From positions 265,909-327,186 of the forward strand of contig NZ_POQS01000007.1 in assembly GCF_002885955.2 (NCBI RefSeq): 61,278 bases of DNA, read 5' to 3'. Below the pieces are notes generated by a model. The model was not told the DNA's origin. It saw only the letters and a list, made by a program, of their open reading frames with translations, and made no database searches. This stretch comes from Achromobacter pulmonis. GTDB lineage: Bacteria > Pseudomonadota > Gammaproteobacteria > Burkholderiales > Burkholderiaceae_B. This document shows positions 17,558-26,969 of the stretch, one piece after another. Made by a program: the position numbers and the translations under genes. Each line of letters starts with the position of its first letter. Position 1 is the stretch's first letter.

Positions 17558-18622
17558 CTAGTGGGGGAAGGGCCAGATGCGGAGTTTTTCCTTGCCGATG
17601 CTCCACAGGCGGGCCAGTCCATGCGGTTCCGCGATCAGGAAGAACACGATCAGCGCGCCGAACACCATGTGCTCGACGTGCGCCGCGGTGTCCACCGACA
17701 GCGACAGGCCCAGCATGTGCGGCACGTTGGTCAGCGCCACCGGCACCAGCACGATGAACGCGGCGCCGAAGAAACTGCCGATGATCGAGCCCAGCCCGCC
17801 GATGATGACCATGAACAGCAGCTGGAACGAACGCCCCAGGTCGAAGGCCAGCGGTTCCCACGAACCCAGGTGGATGTAGCCCCACAGCGCGCCGGCCACG
17901 CCGACGATGAACGAACTGACCGCGAACGCCGTGAGCTTGGCGTACATGGGGCGGATGCCGATGACCGAGGCCGCCACGTCCATGTCGCGGATCGCCATCC
18001 ACTGGCGGCCGATGGCGCCGCGCACCAGGTTCTTGGCCAGCAGGCTGAATACCACCACCAGCGCCAGCACGAAGAGATACTTCTCCAGCGCGCTCTGCAC
18101 CGGCAGGCCGAAGAAGTGCAGCGGCGGCACCGACACGTTGCCGGACGAGGAGTAGTTGGTGAAGAACGGGATGCGCAGGAACGCCCAGTCCACGAAGAAC
18201 TGCGCCGCCAGCGTCGCCACCGCCAGGTACAGGCCGCGGATGCGCAGGCTGGGTATGCCGAAGACCACGCCGACGATGGTGGCGAAGAAGCCCCCCAGCA
18301 GGATCTGCACGATCAGCGGGATCTCGGGAAAGCGCACGCCGAAGTTCCACGCCGCATAGGCGCCGACGGCCATGAAGGCGCCGGTGCCCAGCGAGATCTG
18401 GCCGCAATAGCCCACCAGGATGTTCAGGCCCACGGCGGCCAGCGCCAGGATCAGGAACGGGATCAGGATGGCGCGCAGCAGGTAGTCGCTGGCCAGCGCC
18501 GGCACGGCGATGAAGGCCGCCGCCAGCAGCAGCCAGATGAAGATGCGGTCCTGGCGGATCGGGAAGATCTGCTGGTCGCTGCGATAGCTGGTCTTGAATT
18601 GGCCGTTTTCGCGATAGAACAT
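17558..18622 (-). CDS. livM: Branched-chain-type ABC transporter permease (LivM-like), system 1
   Basis: Inner-membrane permease of 354 residues with about nine helices. The family signature GYCGQISLGTGAFMAVGAYAA (split around residue 75) and the coupling region RAIGRQWMAIRDMDVAASVIGI identify LivM. An N-terminal hydrophilic extension of about 40 residues precedes the first helix. Its start lies 10 bases after the stop of livH, so it is part of the same operon. Confidence 0.92.
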   Translation of the reverse strand: MFYRENGQFKTSYRSDQQIFPIRQDRIFIWLLLAAAFIAVPALASDYLLRAILIPFLILALAAVGLNILVGYCGQISLGTGAFMAVGAYAAWNFGVRFPEIPLIVQILLGGFFATIVGVVFGIPSLRIRGLYLAVATLAAQFFVDWAFLRIPFFTNYSSSGNVSVPPLHFFGLPVQSALEKYLFVLALVVVFSLLAKNLVRGAIGRQWMAIRDMDVAASVIGIRPMYAKLTAFAVSSFIVGVAGALWGYIHLGSWEPLAFDLGRSFQLLFMVIIGGLGSIIGSFFGAAFIVLVPVALTNVPHMLGLSLSVDTAAHVEHMVFGALIVFFLIAEPHGLARLWSIGKEKLRIWPFPH

Positions 18623-18632
18623 GTTTTATTCC

Positions 18633-19562
18633 TCAGACCCGGTCGATGATCTTCTCGCCGAACAGCCCTTGCGGACGGAACAGCAGGAACACCAGCGCAA
18701 GCACATAGGCGAACCAGATTTCGATGCCGCCGCCCACGAGCGACCCCAGGTAGACCTCCGACAGTTTTTCTCCGACGCCGATGATCAGGCCGCCCAGGAT
18801 GGCGCCCGGCACCGAGGTCAGCCCGCCCAGGATCACCACCGGCAGCGCGCGCAGCGCCGCGGTCGAGAGGGTGAACTGCACGCCGAACTTCGAGCCCCAG
18901 ATCACGCCGGCCACCAGCGCCACCAGGCCCGCCACGCTCCAGACGATGACCCAGATGCGGTTCAGCGGAATGCCGATGGATTGCGCCGCCTGGTGATCGT
19001 CGGCGACCGCGCGCAGGGCGCGGCCGGTCGAGGTGTACTGGAAGAACAGCGCCAGCGCCGCCACCAGCAGGGCGGCGATCACGGCCGCGGTCAGGTCTTC
19101 CAGGTTGATCAGCAGGCCGCCCTCGAACACGGAGTCCAGGATCAGCAGCGGGTCCTTGGGCATGCCGACGTTGATGGAATACACCGAGCTGCCGAAGGTG
19201 ATCTGGCCCAGGCCGTCCAGGAAGTAGCTGATGCCCAGCGTGGCCATGAGCAGGGTGGTGGCCTCCTGGTTGACCAGGTGGCGCAGCACGTAGCGTTCGA
19301 TGGCCACGGCCAGCAGGAACATCACGCCGGCGCTGACGATGAAGGCCAGCACGTTGGCCAGGATCATGTTGTCGAAGCCCAGCCATTGCGGCAGCCACTC
19401 CGAGAAACGCGCCATGGACAGCGCGGCCACCAGCACCATCGCGCCCTGCGCGAAGTTGAAGACGCCGGAAGCCTTGAAGATCAGCACGAAGCCCAGGCCG
19501 ATCAGCGCGTACAGCATGCCGCTCATCAGGCCGCCGAATAAGGTCTCTAGAAAAAATCCCAT
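18633..19562 (-). CDS. livH: Branched-chain-type ABC transporter permease (LivH-like), system 1
   Basis: Second membrane subunit, 309 residues, with the LivH signature ALIGLGFVLIFKASGVFNFAQGAM near the N-terminus (two halves) and RALRAVADDHQAAQSIGIPLNRI as the ATPase-coupling loop. The start ATG reads MGFFLETLFGG; a much longer open frame upstream is an artefact crossing livG. Eleven bases separate it from livG. Confidence 0.92.
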   Translation of the reverse strand: MGFFLETLFGGLMSGMLYALIGLGFVLIFKASGVFNFAQGAMVLVAALSMARFSEWLPQWLGFDNMILANVLAFIVSAGVMFLLAVAIERYVLRHLVNQEATTLLMATLGISYFLDGLGQITFGSSVYSINVGMPKDPLLILDSVFEGGLLINLEDLTAAVIAALLVAALALFFQYTSTGRALRAVADDHQAAQSIGIPLNRIWVIVWSVAGLVALVAGVIWGSKFGVQFTLSTAALRALPVVILGGLTSVPGAILGGLIIGVGEKLSEVYLGSLVGGGIEIWFAYVLALVFLLFRPQGLFGEKIIDRV

Positions 19563-19573
19563 GTCTGTCCGCC

Positions 19574-20371
19574 TCAGTGCGACACGCCTAGATAGGCCTT
19601 GACCACTTCTTCGTTTGCCCGGACCTCGTCCGGCTTGCCGTCGCCGATCTTCTTGCCGTAGTCCAGCACCACCACGCGGTCGGAGATGTCCATGACCACG
19701 CCCATGTCGTGCTCGATCAGCACGATGGTGGTGCCGAATTCGTCGTTCACGTCGAGGATGAAGCGGCTCATGTCCTGCTTTTCTTCGATGTTCATGCCGG
19801 CCATGGGCTCGTCCAGCAGCAGCAGGCGCGGCTCCATCGCCAGCGCGCGGCCCAGGTCCACGCGCTTTTGCAGGCCGTAGGGCAGCCGGCCCACCGGGGT
19901 CTTGCGGTAAGCCTGGATCTCCAGGAAGTCGATGATGTTCTCGACGAACTCGCGGTGCTGGATTTCCTCGCGCTCGGCGCGGCCCAGGCGGAAGGCCTGC
20001 GCCAGCAGCCCGCACTTCATGCGCAGGTTGCGGCCGGTCATGATGTTGTCCAGCACGCTCATGCCCTTGAACAGCGCCAGGTTCTGAAAGGTGCGCGCGA
20101 TGCCCATTTCGGCGGCGCGGCGCGGATTCATGCGCGAGAAGTGCTCGCCGCGGAAGGCGATGGCGCCTTCCTGCGGCGTATAGACGCCGTTGATGACGTT
20201 GAGCATCGAGCTCTTGCCGGCGCCGTTGGGGCCGATGATGGCGCGGATCTCGTGTTCGCGCACGTTGAAGGAAATGTCGGTCAGCGCCTTGACGCCGCCG
20301 AACGACAGGGAAATGTTCTGCATGTCCAGCATGACGTCGCCGATACGCTGGTCGCGGTCGTTGTGGCTCAT
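19574..20371 (-). CDS. livG: Branched-chain-type ABC transporter ATPase (LivG-like), system 1
   Basis: 265-residue ATPase with Walker A GPNGAGKS, Walker B LLLLDEPMAGMN and LIEHDMGVVMDISDRVVVLDYG, the last being characteristic of LivG. The signature motif is the variant PYGLQKRVDLGRAL rather than LSGGQ, usual for LivG. It partners LivF in the ATPase heterodimer. It follows the AMP-ligase gene by three bases. Confidence 0.92.
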   Translation of the reverse strand: MSHNDRDQRIGDVMLDMQNISLSFGGVKALTDISFNVREHEIRAIIGPNGAGKSSMLNVINGVYTPQEGAIAFRGEHFSRMNPRRAAEMGIARTFQNLALFKGMSVLDNIMTGRNLRMKCGLLAQAFRLGRAEREEIQHREFVENIIDFLEIQAYRKTPVGRLPYGLQKRVDLGRALAMEPRLLLLDEPMAGMNIEEKQDMSRFILDVNDEFGTTIVLIEHDMGVVMDISDRVVVLDYGKKIGDGKPDEVRANEEVVKAYLGVSH

Positions 20372-20374
20372 GGT

Positions 20375-22351
20375 CTACGCGGCTCGGGCGGTGATGGCGG
20401 GAAACGTCTTTACCGGGCGGATCTTCAGGTCCGCCGAAATCTTGCCGGTGCGTCCGTCTTCGAATTTCACTTCGGTCTCGATGAACTGCGACTGCTTGCC
20501 GCCGTACAGCGCGTCGATCAGCACGCCGTACTTCTGCGCGATGAAGGCGCGGCGCACCTTGCGCGTGCGGGTCAGTTCGTCGTCGTCGGGATCGAGCTCC
20601 TTGTGCAGGATCAGGAAGCGGCTGATCTGCGAGGCCGACAGCTTGGGATCGGTGGCGAGATCCGCGTTGACCTGCTCCACGCAGTCGGCGATGAGCTGGT
20701 AGACCTCGTCCTTGGAGGCCAGGTCGGTATAGCCCGCGTAGGGCATGCCGCGGCGCTCGGCCCAGTTGCCCACGGCCTCCAGGTCGATGTTGATGAAGGC
20801 GCAGACGTCGTCGCGGTTGGCGCCGAAGGCCACGGCCTCTTTGATGTGCTGGAAGAACTTGAGCTTGTTCTCGATGTACTTGGGCGCGAACAGGCTGCCG
20901 TCGGCCAGCTTGCCCACGTCCTTGGCGCGGTCGATGATCTTGAGCTGGCCGTCGGTGTCCAGATAGCCGGCGTCGCCGGTATGGAACCAGCCGTCGGCGC
21001 TGCGGGCCTCGGCCGTCGCTTCCGGGTTGCGGTAGTACTCCTTGAAGAGGCCGGGGCTCTTGACCAGGATCTCGCCGTTCTCGGCCACGCGGATCTCCAC
21101 GCCGTCGACCGGCGGGCCGACGGTGTCGTCGCGCACGTGGCCGTCGGGCTGCACGCAGACGAACACCGAGGTCTCGGTGGAACCATACAGCTGCTTCAGG
21201 TTGATGCCGATCGAGCGGTAGAACACGAACAGGTCGGGGCCGATGGCCTCGCCCGCCGTGTACGCCACGCGCACGCGGCTCATGCCCAGCGCGTTGCGCA
21301 GCGGGCCGTAGATCAGCACATTGCCCAGCGCGTAGCGCAGGCGGTCCCACGCGCCGACGGATTCGCCGTCCAGGATGCGGGTGCCGACGCGGCGCGCCAG
21401 CTTCATGCAGCTGGCGAACAGCTTGCGCTTGATGAGGCCGGCGTCTTCCATGCGGATCATCACATGGGTCAGCAGGCCTTCGAGCACGCGCGGCGGCGCG
21501 AAGTAATAGGTGGGGCCGATGTCGCGCATGTCGATGGACACGGTGTCGGGCGACTCGGGATGGTTGACGGTGAAGCCGGTGACCAGCAGCTGCGTGTACG
21601 AGAACATGTTCTGGCCGATCCAGGCCGGCGGCAGATAGGCCAGCACGTCTTCCTGGTCGGTCAGTTTTTCCAGTTCGGAGACGGCGCGCGCGCGGTCGAT
21701 CAGCGCATGGTGGGTCAACACCACGCCCTTGGGCTTGCCGGTCGTGCCCGAGGTGTAGAACATGGCGGCGGGGTCCTGCGGCTGCACCGCGGCGATGGCG
21801 GCGTCCAGAAAGCCGGGGTGCCTGGCCGCGTATTCGTCGCCCAGCGCTTCCAGCTTTTCATACGACATCAGCATGTCGTCGGCGTAGTGGCGCAGGCCGC
21901 GCGGATCGTCGAACACCACGCGCCCGAGCGCGGGGCACTGTTCGCGGATCTCCAGCATCTTGTCGACCTGTTCCTGGTCCTCGACCACGGCGACGCTGAT
22001 CTCGGCGTCCTGCAGCACGTAGACCATTTCCTGGGCCACGGCGTCCTGGTAGAGCGGCACCGGGATCGCGCCCAGCGACTGCGTGGCCATCATGGCCATG
22101 TACAGGCGCGGCCGGTTCTCGCCGACCACGGCCACGTGCATGCCGGGCCGGATGCCCAGGGCGGCCAGGCCATTGGCGACGCGCCGTACGTGCTCGGCCA
22201 CTTCCGACCACGTAAGGGTTTGCCAGATCCCCAGATCTTTTTCGCGTATCGCGGGCCGCGACCCGCGCACCTTGGCATGCGTGAACAGCAGCGCCGGAAA
22301 AGTATCCGACGCCGCCGGCATCCGGGCGGATGCGGGCGGTGTATGTGCCAC
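20375..22351 (-). CDS. AMP-dependent acyl-CoA synthetase (long-chain-fatty-acid-CoA-ligase type)
   Basis: Adenylate-forming ligase of 658 residues that activates a carboxylic acid to its CoA thioester. Motifs: phosphate loop YTSGTTGKPKGVVL, A5 YGSTETS, A7 TGDAGYLDTDG and A8 KIIDRAKDVGK. It opens the operon ligase-livG-livH-livM-binding protein-livF-PaaK-like, so the transported acid is probably activated on entry. The substrate could be a fatty or an aromatic acid; sequence alone does not decide. Confidence 0.9.
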   Translation of the reverse strand: MAHTPPASARMPAASDTFPALLFTHAKVRGSRPAIREKDLGIWQTLTWSEVAEHVRRVANGLAALGIRPGMHVAVVGENRPRLYMAMMATQSLGAIPVPLYQDAVAQEMVYVLQDAEISVAVVEDQEQVDKMLEIREQCPALGRVVFDDPRGLRHYADDMLMSYEKLEALGDEYAARHPGFLDAAIAAVQPQDPAAMFYTSGTTGKPKGVVLTHHALIDRARAVSELEKLTDQEDVLAYLPPAWIGQNMFSYTQLLVTGFTVNHPESPDTVSIDMRDIGPTYYFAPPRVLEGLLTHVMIRMEDAGLIKRKLFASCMKLARRVGTRILDGESVGAWDRLRYALGNVLIYGPLRNALGMSRVRVAYTAGEAIGPDLFVFYRSIGINLKQLYGSTETSVFVCVQPDGHVRDDTVGPPVDGVEIRVAENGEILVKSPGLFKEYYRNPEATAEARSADGWFHTGDAGYLDTDGQLKIIDRAKDVGKLADGSLFAPKYIENKLKFFQHIKEAVAFGANRDDVCAFINIDLEAVGNWAERRGMPYAGYTDLASKDEVYQLIADCVEQVNADLATDPKLSASQISRFLILHKELDPDDDELTRTRKVRRAFIAQKYGVLIDALYGGKQSQFIETEVKFEDGRTGKISADLKIRPVKTFPAITARAA

Positions 22352-22518
22352 GTTGTCTCCTCCGGTTTGGGCGCTACGGGCCGGGGCCGCGCGGGGCGGC
22401 GCTGGCGATGGGCGCTTGACCAGTTGGTTTTAGATTTACGGCAGGACTTAAGGTATAAGGTTGGGTTGCTACCAACTGTCACCATCGCGACATTCAAGGA
22501 CCTTTTAGGGTATTCCCG
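22352..22518. promoter_or_regulatory. Divergent control region, ligase-liv operon / Crp-family regulator
   Basis: The 167 bases between divergent genes are AT-rich from about 22417 to 22515. They include a short inverted repeat GTTGG-N7-CCAAC around 22463-22479 and an AAGGTATAAGG block that could be a -10 region. No FNR-type TTGAT-N4-ATCAA site is present. A binding site for the adjacent regulator is expected here by position, but I cannot define it. Confidence 0.45.
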
Positions 22519-23226
22519 ATGCAGCTAGCCGACTCCCTGCAACTCGCCGCGGCCTGGTTTCGCGTGCTCGACCGCGACCAGCAATCGCGGGTCGAGCGGG
22601 ACCTGACCGTGCAGCAGGCCGCCGCCGGCTCGATCATAGAGCGCAAAGGGGAACTCGCACAGGCTTGGATCGGCGTGCTGGCGGGGCTGGTCAAGGTGTC
22701 GGTGGGCAATGCCGAAGGCAAGGTCGCATCGCTGACCGGCGTGCCGGCCGGCGGCTGGATCGGCGAAGGTTCGCTGCTCAAGCGCGAGATCCGCAAATAC
22801 GACATCGTCGCGCTGCGCGACTCGGTGGTCGCGCGCCTGCCGGCGGCCACCTTCGACTGGCTGCTCGACACCAGCATTCCCTTCAACCGTTATCTGCTGC
22901 ATCAGTTGAACGAGCGCGTCGCGCAGTTCATCGGCAAGGCCGAATACGACCGCCTGCTGGACCCGGACGCGCGCGTGGCGCGTTGCCTGGCCGAGCTGTT
23001 CAACCCCTTGCTGTATCCCGGCATGGGGATGCGATTGACGATTACGCAGGAAGAGGTCGGCTATCTGGCCCGGGTATCGCGCCAGCGCGCCAACCAGGCC
23101 CTGCGCAAGCTGGAAGAAGCCGGCCTGCTGAATGTGGAGTACGGGGCGGTGCGGGTGCTGGACCTGGACGGGCTGAAAGGGTATGGGTCGGATCGTGGGG
23201 CGGAGGATGGGACGGGCGGCGCCTGA
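22519..23226 (+). CDS. Crp/Fnr family transcriptional regulator
   Basis: 235-residue regulator with an N-terminal cyclic-nucleotide-binding-like beta barrel (SIIERKGELAQAWIGVLAGLV) and a C-terminal winged helix (TITQEEVGYLARVSRQRANQALRKLEEAGLL, in two parts). It has a single cysteine, so it lacks the FNR iron-sulfur cluster ligands and is not an oxygen sensor of that type. Divergent to the ligase-liv operon, which it probably controls. Relatives in such loci respond to acyl-CoA or organic acid signals; effector unknown. Confidence 0.85.
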   Translation: MQLADSLQLAAAWFRVLDRDQQSRVERDLTVQQAAAGSIIERKGELAQAWIGVLAGLVKVSVGNAEGKVASLTGVPAGGWIGEGSLLKREIRKYDIVALRDSVVARLPAATFDWLLDTSIPFNRYLLHQLNERVAQFIGKAEYDRLLDPDARVARCLAELFNPLLYPGMGMRLTITQEEVGYLARVSRQRANQALRKLEEAGLLNVEYGAVRVLDLDGLKGYGSDRGAEDGTGGA

Positions 23227-23314
23227 TGGGTTGCGCGCGTTCGGCCGCGGGTTTCTTATGTTGAATGTCTCGCGCTACACCCATCCTACGGACATCGAAC
23301 GCGCGCAACCCATC
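23222..23314. repeat. 90-bp inverted-repeat element, copy 1
   Basis: A perfect 19-bp inverted repeat (23225-23243 and 23296-23314, beginning GATGGGTTGCGCGCG) flanks a 52-base core. A second, diverged copy of the left 69 bases is at 61183-61251. The element covers the gap between the convergent regulator and livF genes and overlaps the last codons of the regulator. As RNA it would form a long hairpin and could end transcription from both sides. It resembles REP/small palindromic intergenic repeats; no transposase was seen. Confidence 0.85.
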
Positions 23315-23325
23315 TGCCGCCCTCC

Positions 23326-24048
<723 letters not shown>

Positions 24049-24066
24049 GTTGTCGTCTCCCTGGCG

Positions 24067-25995
24067 TCAGGCGGGCGCGCCGCCCAGATACGCCTCGATG
24101 ACCTTGGCGTCGCTTTGCACTTCGTTGGGCAGCCCCTCGGCGATCTTCTGCCCGAAGTCCAGGACCGACACGGTGTCGCAGACCCCCATCACCACGTCCA
24201 TGTGATGTTCGATGAGGATCAGCGTGAGGCCGTGGTCGCGCACCTTGCGGATGATGGCGAGCAGTTCGACGATGTCGGGCGCGGTCAGGCCGGCCGCGGG
24301 CTCGTCGAGCAGCAGCAGCTGCGGGTCCAGCGCCAGCGCGCGCGCGATCTCCAGCAGGCGCTGCTTGCCGTAGGGCAGGTTGCGGGCTTCTTCGCCGGCC
24401 AGGGACTGCAGGCCGACGAATTCCAGCAGCGCCATGGCGCGCGCGCGGGCGCGCCGTTCCTCGTCCTTCCATCGGGACGTGCGCAGCGCGATGCCGGCCA
24501 GTCCGGTGGTAAAGGTGTGGTGCAGGCCGACCAGCACGTTCTCCAGCGCGGTCATTTCGCCGAACAGCTGCACGTTCTGGAAGGTCCGCGCGATGCCCGC
24601 CTCGGCGATGTCCGCCGGCGCCAGGCCCACCAGCGACTTGCCGGCGAATTCCACCGCACCGGCCGTCGGCACGTAGATGCCCGTCAGCACGTTCATCATG
24701 GTGCTCTTGCCCGAGCCGTTCGGTCCGATCAGGCCGTGGATGGTGCCGCGCCTGACGGTCAGGTCGACCTGGTTCAGCGCCTTCAGGCCGCCGAACTGCA
24801 TCAGCACGCCTTTGGCCGCCAGCAGGGTTTCGTTCTTGCCGCGGGCCGCGTCGGGCACGGCGTCCTGGGTCCTGACCAGCTCCGATTCGACCGCCAGCGC
24901 GCTGCGGCGTCCCGAGAAGAACAGATTGCGCACGAAACCCACGATGCCGTCCGGCAGGTAGTACACGACGAACAGGATCATGGCGCCGAAGATCGTCAGG
25001 CGCCAGTCGGTCACGGCATCGAGCCAGTACGCGAAAATTGCCAGCACGATGGTGCCGGCCACCGGCACGGCCACCCGGCGCGGTTCGGCGCGGCCCTTGG
25101 AGACGGCCACCGCGCTGCCGATGGCGACCACGATCGCCACGCCCAGCGCGATCAGGCGGAAGGTGGCGATGTCGTCCAGCATCTTGGGCAGCAGCACGAT
25201 GATGGCGGCGCCCAGCAGCGCGCCCGTGCGGCTCTTGCGCCCGCCCATGATGATGGCCAGCAGGAACAGGATGGTGAGCTCGAAGTTGTAGGTGTTGGGC
25301 GAAATGTACTGTTCCGAGTACGAGTACAGCGCGCCCGCCAGCCCGGCGAAGCCGGCGCTGATGACGAAGGCGAACACCTTGTGCCGGTACACCGACACGC
25401 CCATGCAGTCCGAGGCGATCGGGCTGTCGCGCAGGGCCTCGAACGAGCGGCCCAGGTGCGATTTCAGGATGCGGTGCACCACGATCAGCGACAGCACCAG
25501 CAACGCGGCCACCAGCCAGAAGTACTCGCTCTTGGTCAGGATGTGCCCGGCGATCGACGGTTTCGGGATCTTGATGCCCAGCGGGCCTTCGGTCAGGAAG
25601 GTCATCTCGTTGATCAGGATCTGGATGATGGTGCCGAACGCCAGCGTGACCATGGCCAGGTATGGTCCCGTGACCCGCAGCGCGGGCAGCGCCAGCACCG
25701 CGCCGAAGGCCGCCGCGATCAGGATGGCCGCCGGAAGCGTGGCCCAGATCGGCAGCTGCAGATGGAAAAACAGCGCGCCGGCCACGTACGAGCCGATGCC
25801 GAACAGGCCGGCATGGCCGAGCGAGACCTGGCCGGTATAGCCCACCACGATGTCGAGCCCGAACAGCAGGATCGCGTAGATCATGATGGTTTCGATCAGG
25901 TGCAGGTAGTACGTGTTGGTGACGCCCAGGGGCACGGCGGCCAGGCAGGCCACGGCCACGATGGAAAGCAGGAGGTGCAGGGGTTTCATCGTCAC
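24067..25995 (-). CDS. Fused LivM permease-LivG ATPase, system 2
   Basis: A single 642-residue polypeptide joins a LivM permease (residues 1 to about 370; signature VGYTGQVSLGHAGLFGIGSY) to a LivG ATPase (about 390-642; Walker A GPNGSGKS, signature variant LPYGKQRLLEIARAL, Walker B LLLLDEPAAGLT). The linker is hydrophilic. The frame is continuous, so this is a true fusion. Its start overlaps the stop of livH by four bases. Such fusions occur in other proteobacterial Liv systems. Confidence 0.92.
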   Translation of the reverse strand: MTMKPLHLLLSIVAVACLAAVPLGVTNTYYLHLIETIMIYAILLFGLDIVVGYTGQVSLGHAGLFGIGSYVAGALFFHLQLPIWATLPAAILIAAAFGAVLALPALRVTGPYLAMVTLAFGTIIQILINEMTFLTEGPLGIKIPKPSIAGHILTKSEYFWLVAALLVLSLIVVHRILKSHLGRSFEALRDSPIASDCMGVSVYRHKVFAFVISAGFAGLAGALYSYSEQYISPNTYNFELTILFLLAIIMGGRKSRTGALLGAAIIVLLPKMLDDIATFRLIALGVAIVVAIGSAVAVSKGRAEPRRVAVPVAGTIVLAIFAYWLDAVTDWRLTIFGAMILFVVYYLPDGIVGFVRNLFFSGRRSALAVESELVRTQDAVPDAARGKNETLLAAKGVLMQFGGLKALNQVDLTVRRGTIHGLIGPNGSGKSTMMNVLTGIYVPTAGAVEFAGKSLVGLAPADIAEAGIARTFQNVQLFGEMTALENVLVGLHHTFTTGLAGIALRTSRWKDEERRARARAMALLEFVGLQSLAGEEARNLPYGKQRLLEIARALALDPQLLLLDEPAAGLTAPDIVELLAIIRKVRDHGLTLILIEHHMDVVMGVCDTVSVLDFGQKIAEGLPNEVQSDAKVIEAYLGGAPA

Positions 25996-26864
25996 ACCTT
26001 CTTGATCGCGGTCTTGCCGAACAGGCCGGCGGGTTTGAACGTCAGCACGAGCAGAAGCAGCACCAGTCCGGGCACGTCCTTGTACCCCGTCGACAGATAG
26101 AAGCCGGTGGTCGTCTCGGCGATGCCCAGAATGAGTCCGCCCACCACCACGCCCATGCCGCTGGACAGGCCGCCGATGATGGCGACCGCGAAGGCCTTCA
26201 GGCCCAGCACCGCGCCCATGGTGGCGCCGGTCAGCGTCAGCGGCGCCACCAGCACGCCGGCGAATGCGGCGGTCAGCGAAGACAGCGCGTACGAGAACGT
26301 GATGACCATGCCGGTGTTGATGCCCATCAGGCCGGCGGCGTCGCGGTCGTTCGAGGTGGCGACGAAGGCCTTGCCGTAGATGGACTTGCGGTTGAACAGC
26401 TCCACCAGCAGCATCATGGCGAGCGCGCCGAACACCACCAGCAGCTCCATCGGCAGGACGTTGGCGCCCAGCACCTGTATCGGCGCCTCCGGCAGGGGCG
26501 AAGGGAAACGCAGGTCGTCGCGGCCCCAGATGTTCTCGGCCACGTTCTTGAAGATGATGCCCAGCGCGATGGTGGCCATGATCCAGCCGAACTCGGAGCG
26601 GGTCTTGATGGCGGGCCGCACGCCCACGCGTTCGACCAGCGCGCCCTGCGCGAAGCCGAAGATGCAGACGATGGGAATCATCACCCAGTAGTTCACGCCC
26701 AGTCCGACCAGCGTGAGGCCGACGAGCGCGCCCAGCATGAGGGCTTCGCCCTGGCCGAAGTTCAGGGTGCCCGAGGTGGCGAAGGTGAGCTGGTATCCGA
26801 ACGCGATGACGGCATAGATCATGCCCAGCGCGATACCGCTGTAGACAAGCTGTAGAAGAATCAT
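25992..26864 (-). CDS. livH: Branched-chain amino acid ABC transporter permease (LivH), system 2
   Basis: 290-residue inner-membrane permease with LivH hallmarks: FGYQLTFATSGTLNFGQGEAL in the first helices (two halves), KSIYGKAFVATSNDRDAAGLMGI as coupling loop and FKPAGLFGKTAIKKV at the end. Four-base overlap with the following LivM-LivG gene shows translational coupling. 105 bases separate it from the binding-protein gene. Confidence 0.92.
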   Translation of the reverse strand: MILLQLVYSGIALGMIYAVIAFGYQLTFATSGTLNFGQGEALMLGALVGLTLVGLGVNYWVMIPIVCIFGFAQGALVERVGVRPAIKTRSEFGWIMATIALGIIFKNVAENIWGRDDLRFPSPLPEAPIQVLGANVLPMELLVVFGALAMMLLVELFNRKSIYGKAFVATSNDRDAAGLMGINTGMVITFSYALSSLTAAFAGVLVAPLTLTGATMGAVLGLKAFAVAIIGGLSSGMGVVVGGLILGIAETTTGFYLSTGYKDVPGLVLLLLVLTFKPAGLFGKTAIKKV

Positions 26865-26969
26865 GGTGTCAGTGTGGTGTAGCGGGGCGGAACGCGGCTT
26901 GCGGGCGGCACGAGGCCCGCGCCCCGGCGGCCGGGGCGCGGATGGCGGCGCGGCCGCCGCGATGCGTTG

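Noticed and set aside
14691..17561. 956-residue plus-strand open frame
   Set aside because: Antisense to livF, the binding protein and the ligase-like gene; a by-product of GC-rich codon bias.
18633..21350. 905-residue minus-strand open frame
   Set aside because: Only the last 309 residues are a real LivH; the upstream part is an out-of-frame reading of livG and the ligase.
22519..23226. Oxygen-sensing FNR for the two FNR-type boxes
   Set aside because: The encoded Crp-family protein has one cysteine and no cluster-binding motif; the FNR protein must be encoded elsewhere.
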